NCBI RefSeq assembly: GCF_000499385.1
Contig: NW_013654646.1
Location: forward strand, 1 to 16,289
DNA: 16,289 nucleotides
Origin: Eimeria necatrix
Taxonomy: Eukaryota > Apicomplexa > Conoidasida > Eucoccidiorida > Eimeriidae
Direction of reading: 5' to 3'
The position numbers were made by a program, and so were the translations under genes. A model generated the notes under the pieces. The model made no database searches, was not told where the DNA came from, and saw only the letters and a program-made list of their open reading frames with translations. Shown here piece after piece: positions 16,263 through 16,289 of this stretch. The number at the start of each line of letters is the position of its first letter. Positions within the stretch are counted from its first letter, which is position 1.

Positions 16263-16289
16263 GTCACCGATCGCTCTGCCGTTCCTGCT
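14328..16289 (-). CDS. XRN2: 5'-3' exoribonuclease XRN2/Rat1, C-terminal part (right end outside window)
   Basis: XRN2/Rat1 degrades 5'-monophosphate RNA in the nucleus and helps terminate transcription. Inferred exons: 16289-15812, 15565-15429 and 15206-14328; phases match (159 codons plus one base, 45 codons after a split codon, 292 codons and stop). Exon 1 holds WQWVVLLPFIDKKRLLAAAQ, LPEEQQRNS, YVHRTHPLAAAI and a Gly-x-x-Gly...LHSPV region. Exon 2 holds SPVCSASVCCYFSPPDL, LLPGVISSGPYLDKYDLD. Together these match the end of the conserved XRN second region. Exon 3 starts DESRKERAFNGAAARRMVMF and becomes a Q/G/P-rich tail ending GFVNMTFRGKYS. A short tail, not the extra SH3-like and D domains of XRN1, favours XRN2. 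Splice sites: G|GTGCGCC at 15811, CTGCAG at 15566, GAT|GTAAAC at 15428, CTGCAG at 15207. A polyglutamine run splits the normally compact NGK...WQW segment near the window edge. The catalytic N-terminal region is not in the window. Confidence 0.82.
14514..14720. repeat. GGGGCCCC blocks used as coding sequence in the XRN2 tail
   Basis: Plus-strand GGGGGCCCCC blocks encode the minus-strand Gly/Pro tail (GGPPGGPPWGPPGGRPGG). It is the same repeat family as the non-coding array 240 bp further left. Confidence 0.75.
15207..15428 (-). other. 222-nt XRN2 intron: telomere-like start, triplet end
   Basis: The donor itself is part of the telomere-like tract (GTAAACCCTAAACCC). The 3' end is CTG repeat with embedded CTGACG, closing in CTGCAG at the acceptor. 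Joining gives KYDLD then DESRKER with no frame change. Confidence 0.78.
15392..15427 (+). repeat. Telomere-like array fused to the XRN2 5' splice site
   Basis: Five TTTAGGG heptamers on the plus strand (CCCTAAA in transcript sense). The orientation is opposite to that in the Psf2 intron. Confidence 0.93.
15566..15811 (-). other. XRN2 intron with CTG runs
   Basis: Donor GTGG|GTGCGC and acceptor (CTG)nCAG. Removing it turns LHSPV + G / AG + GLSPV into a continuous family-like sequence. An in-frame TGA lies just upstream of the second exon's Ala frame, so read-through is not possible and splicing is required. Confidence 0.7.
16049..16062. repeat. Exact palindrome GGTGTACGTACACC within XRN2 coding sequence
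   Basis: On the minus strand it reads VYVHR and directly precedes THPLA, a place where XRN proteins normally have a YVHxxHPLA-like motif. This copy is therefore in translated, conserved sequence. Confidence 0.8.

Noticed and set aside
1..16289. tRNA, rRNA or transposon-encoded genes
   Set aside because: I saw no cloverleaf, rRNA core sequence, reverse transcriptase, integrase or transposase motif on either strand.

Overview
The window looks like nuclear DNA of a coccidian apicomplexan, most probably an Eimeria. The evidence is dense CAG/CTG triplet runs in both exons and introns, conserved eukaryotic proteins interrupted by alanine, glutamine and serine homopolymers, intron-containing genes, and several internal blocks of the telomere-like heptamer TTTAGGG. 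Published Eimeria genomes describe exactly this combination (homopolymeric amino-acid repeats and interstitial telomere-like repeats). The species cannot be read from the sequence alone.

Three conserved genes can be recognised, all on the minus strand, so the window reads from right to left. (1) 16289-14328 is the C-terminal part of a 5'-3' exoribonuclease of the XRN2/Rat1 type, three exons with matching phases; its N-terminal catalytic part lies beyond the right edge. (2) About 10749-6239 is the GINS replication subunit Psf2, split over at least seven exons and carrying a large N-terminal extension and repeat inserts. (3) 3705-433 is the first coding exon of a PP4R3/SMEK/Psy2-type regulatory subunit of protein phosphatase 4; it ends at a splice donor and continues beyond the left edge. 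Between XRN2 and Psf2 (about 10.9-14.3 kb) there are exon-like pieces on the same strand that I could not assign.

The non-coding space is almost entirely repeats: GCTA-type arrays (66-428, 5495-5706, a strict 10-bp array at 12381-12650, and 12660-13045), GGGGCCCC arrays (4839-5106, 13857-14275, smaller ones inside coding exons), a roughly 30-bp minisatellite (5109-5375), CTG/CAG runs, telomere-like arrays (five locations), and AT-rich islands.

The most unusual signal is a dispersed palindrome, GGTGTACGTACACC, with about 19 exact or near copies across 4.5-16.1 kb. One copy lies inside conserved XRN2 coding sequence; others lie in introns and intergenic DNA. A second theme is that repeats sit directly on splice sites: (CTG)n-CAG tracts act as 3' splice sites, and telomere-like arrays begin at or within a few bases of two 5' splice sites. 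The three recognised genes act in RNA decay/termination, replication and phosphatase control. They are unrelated housekeeping genes in the same orientation, with no sign of a shared pathway.
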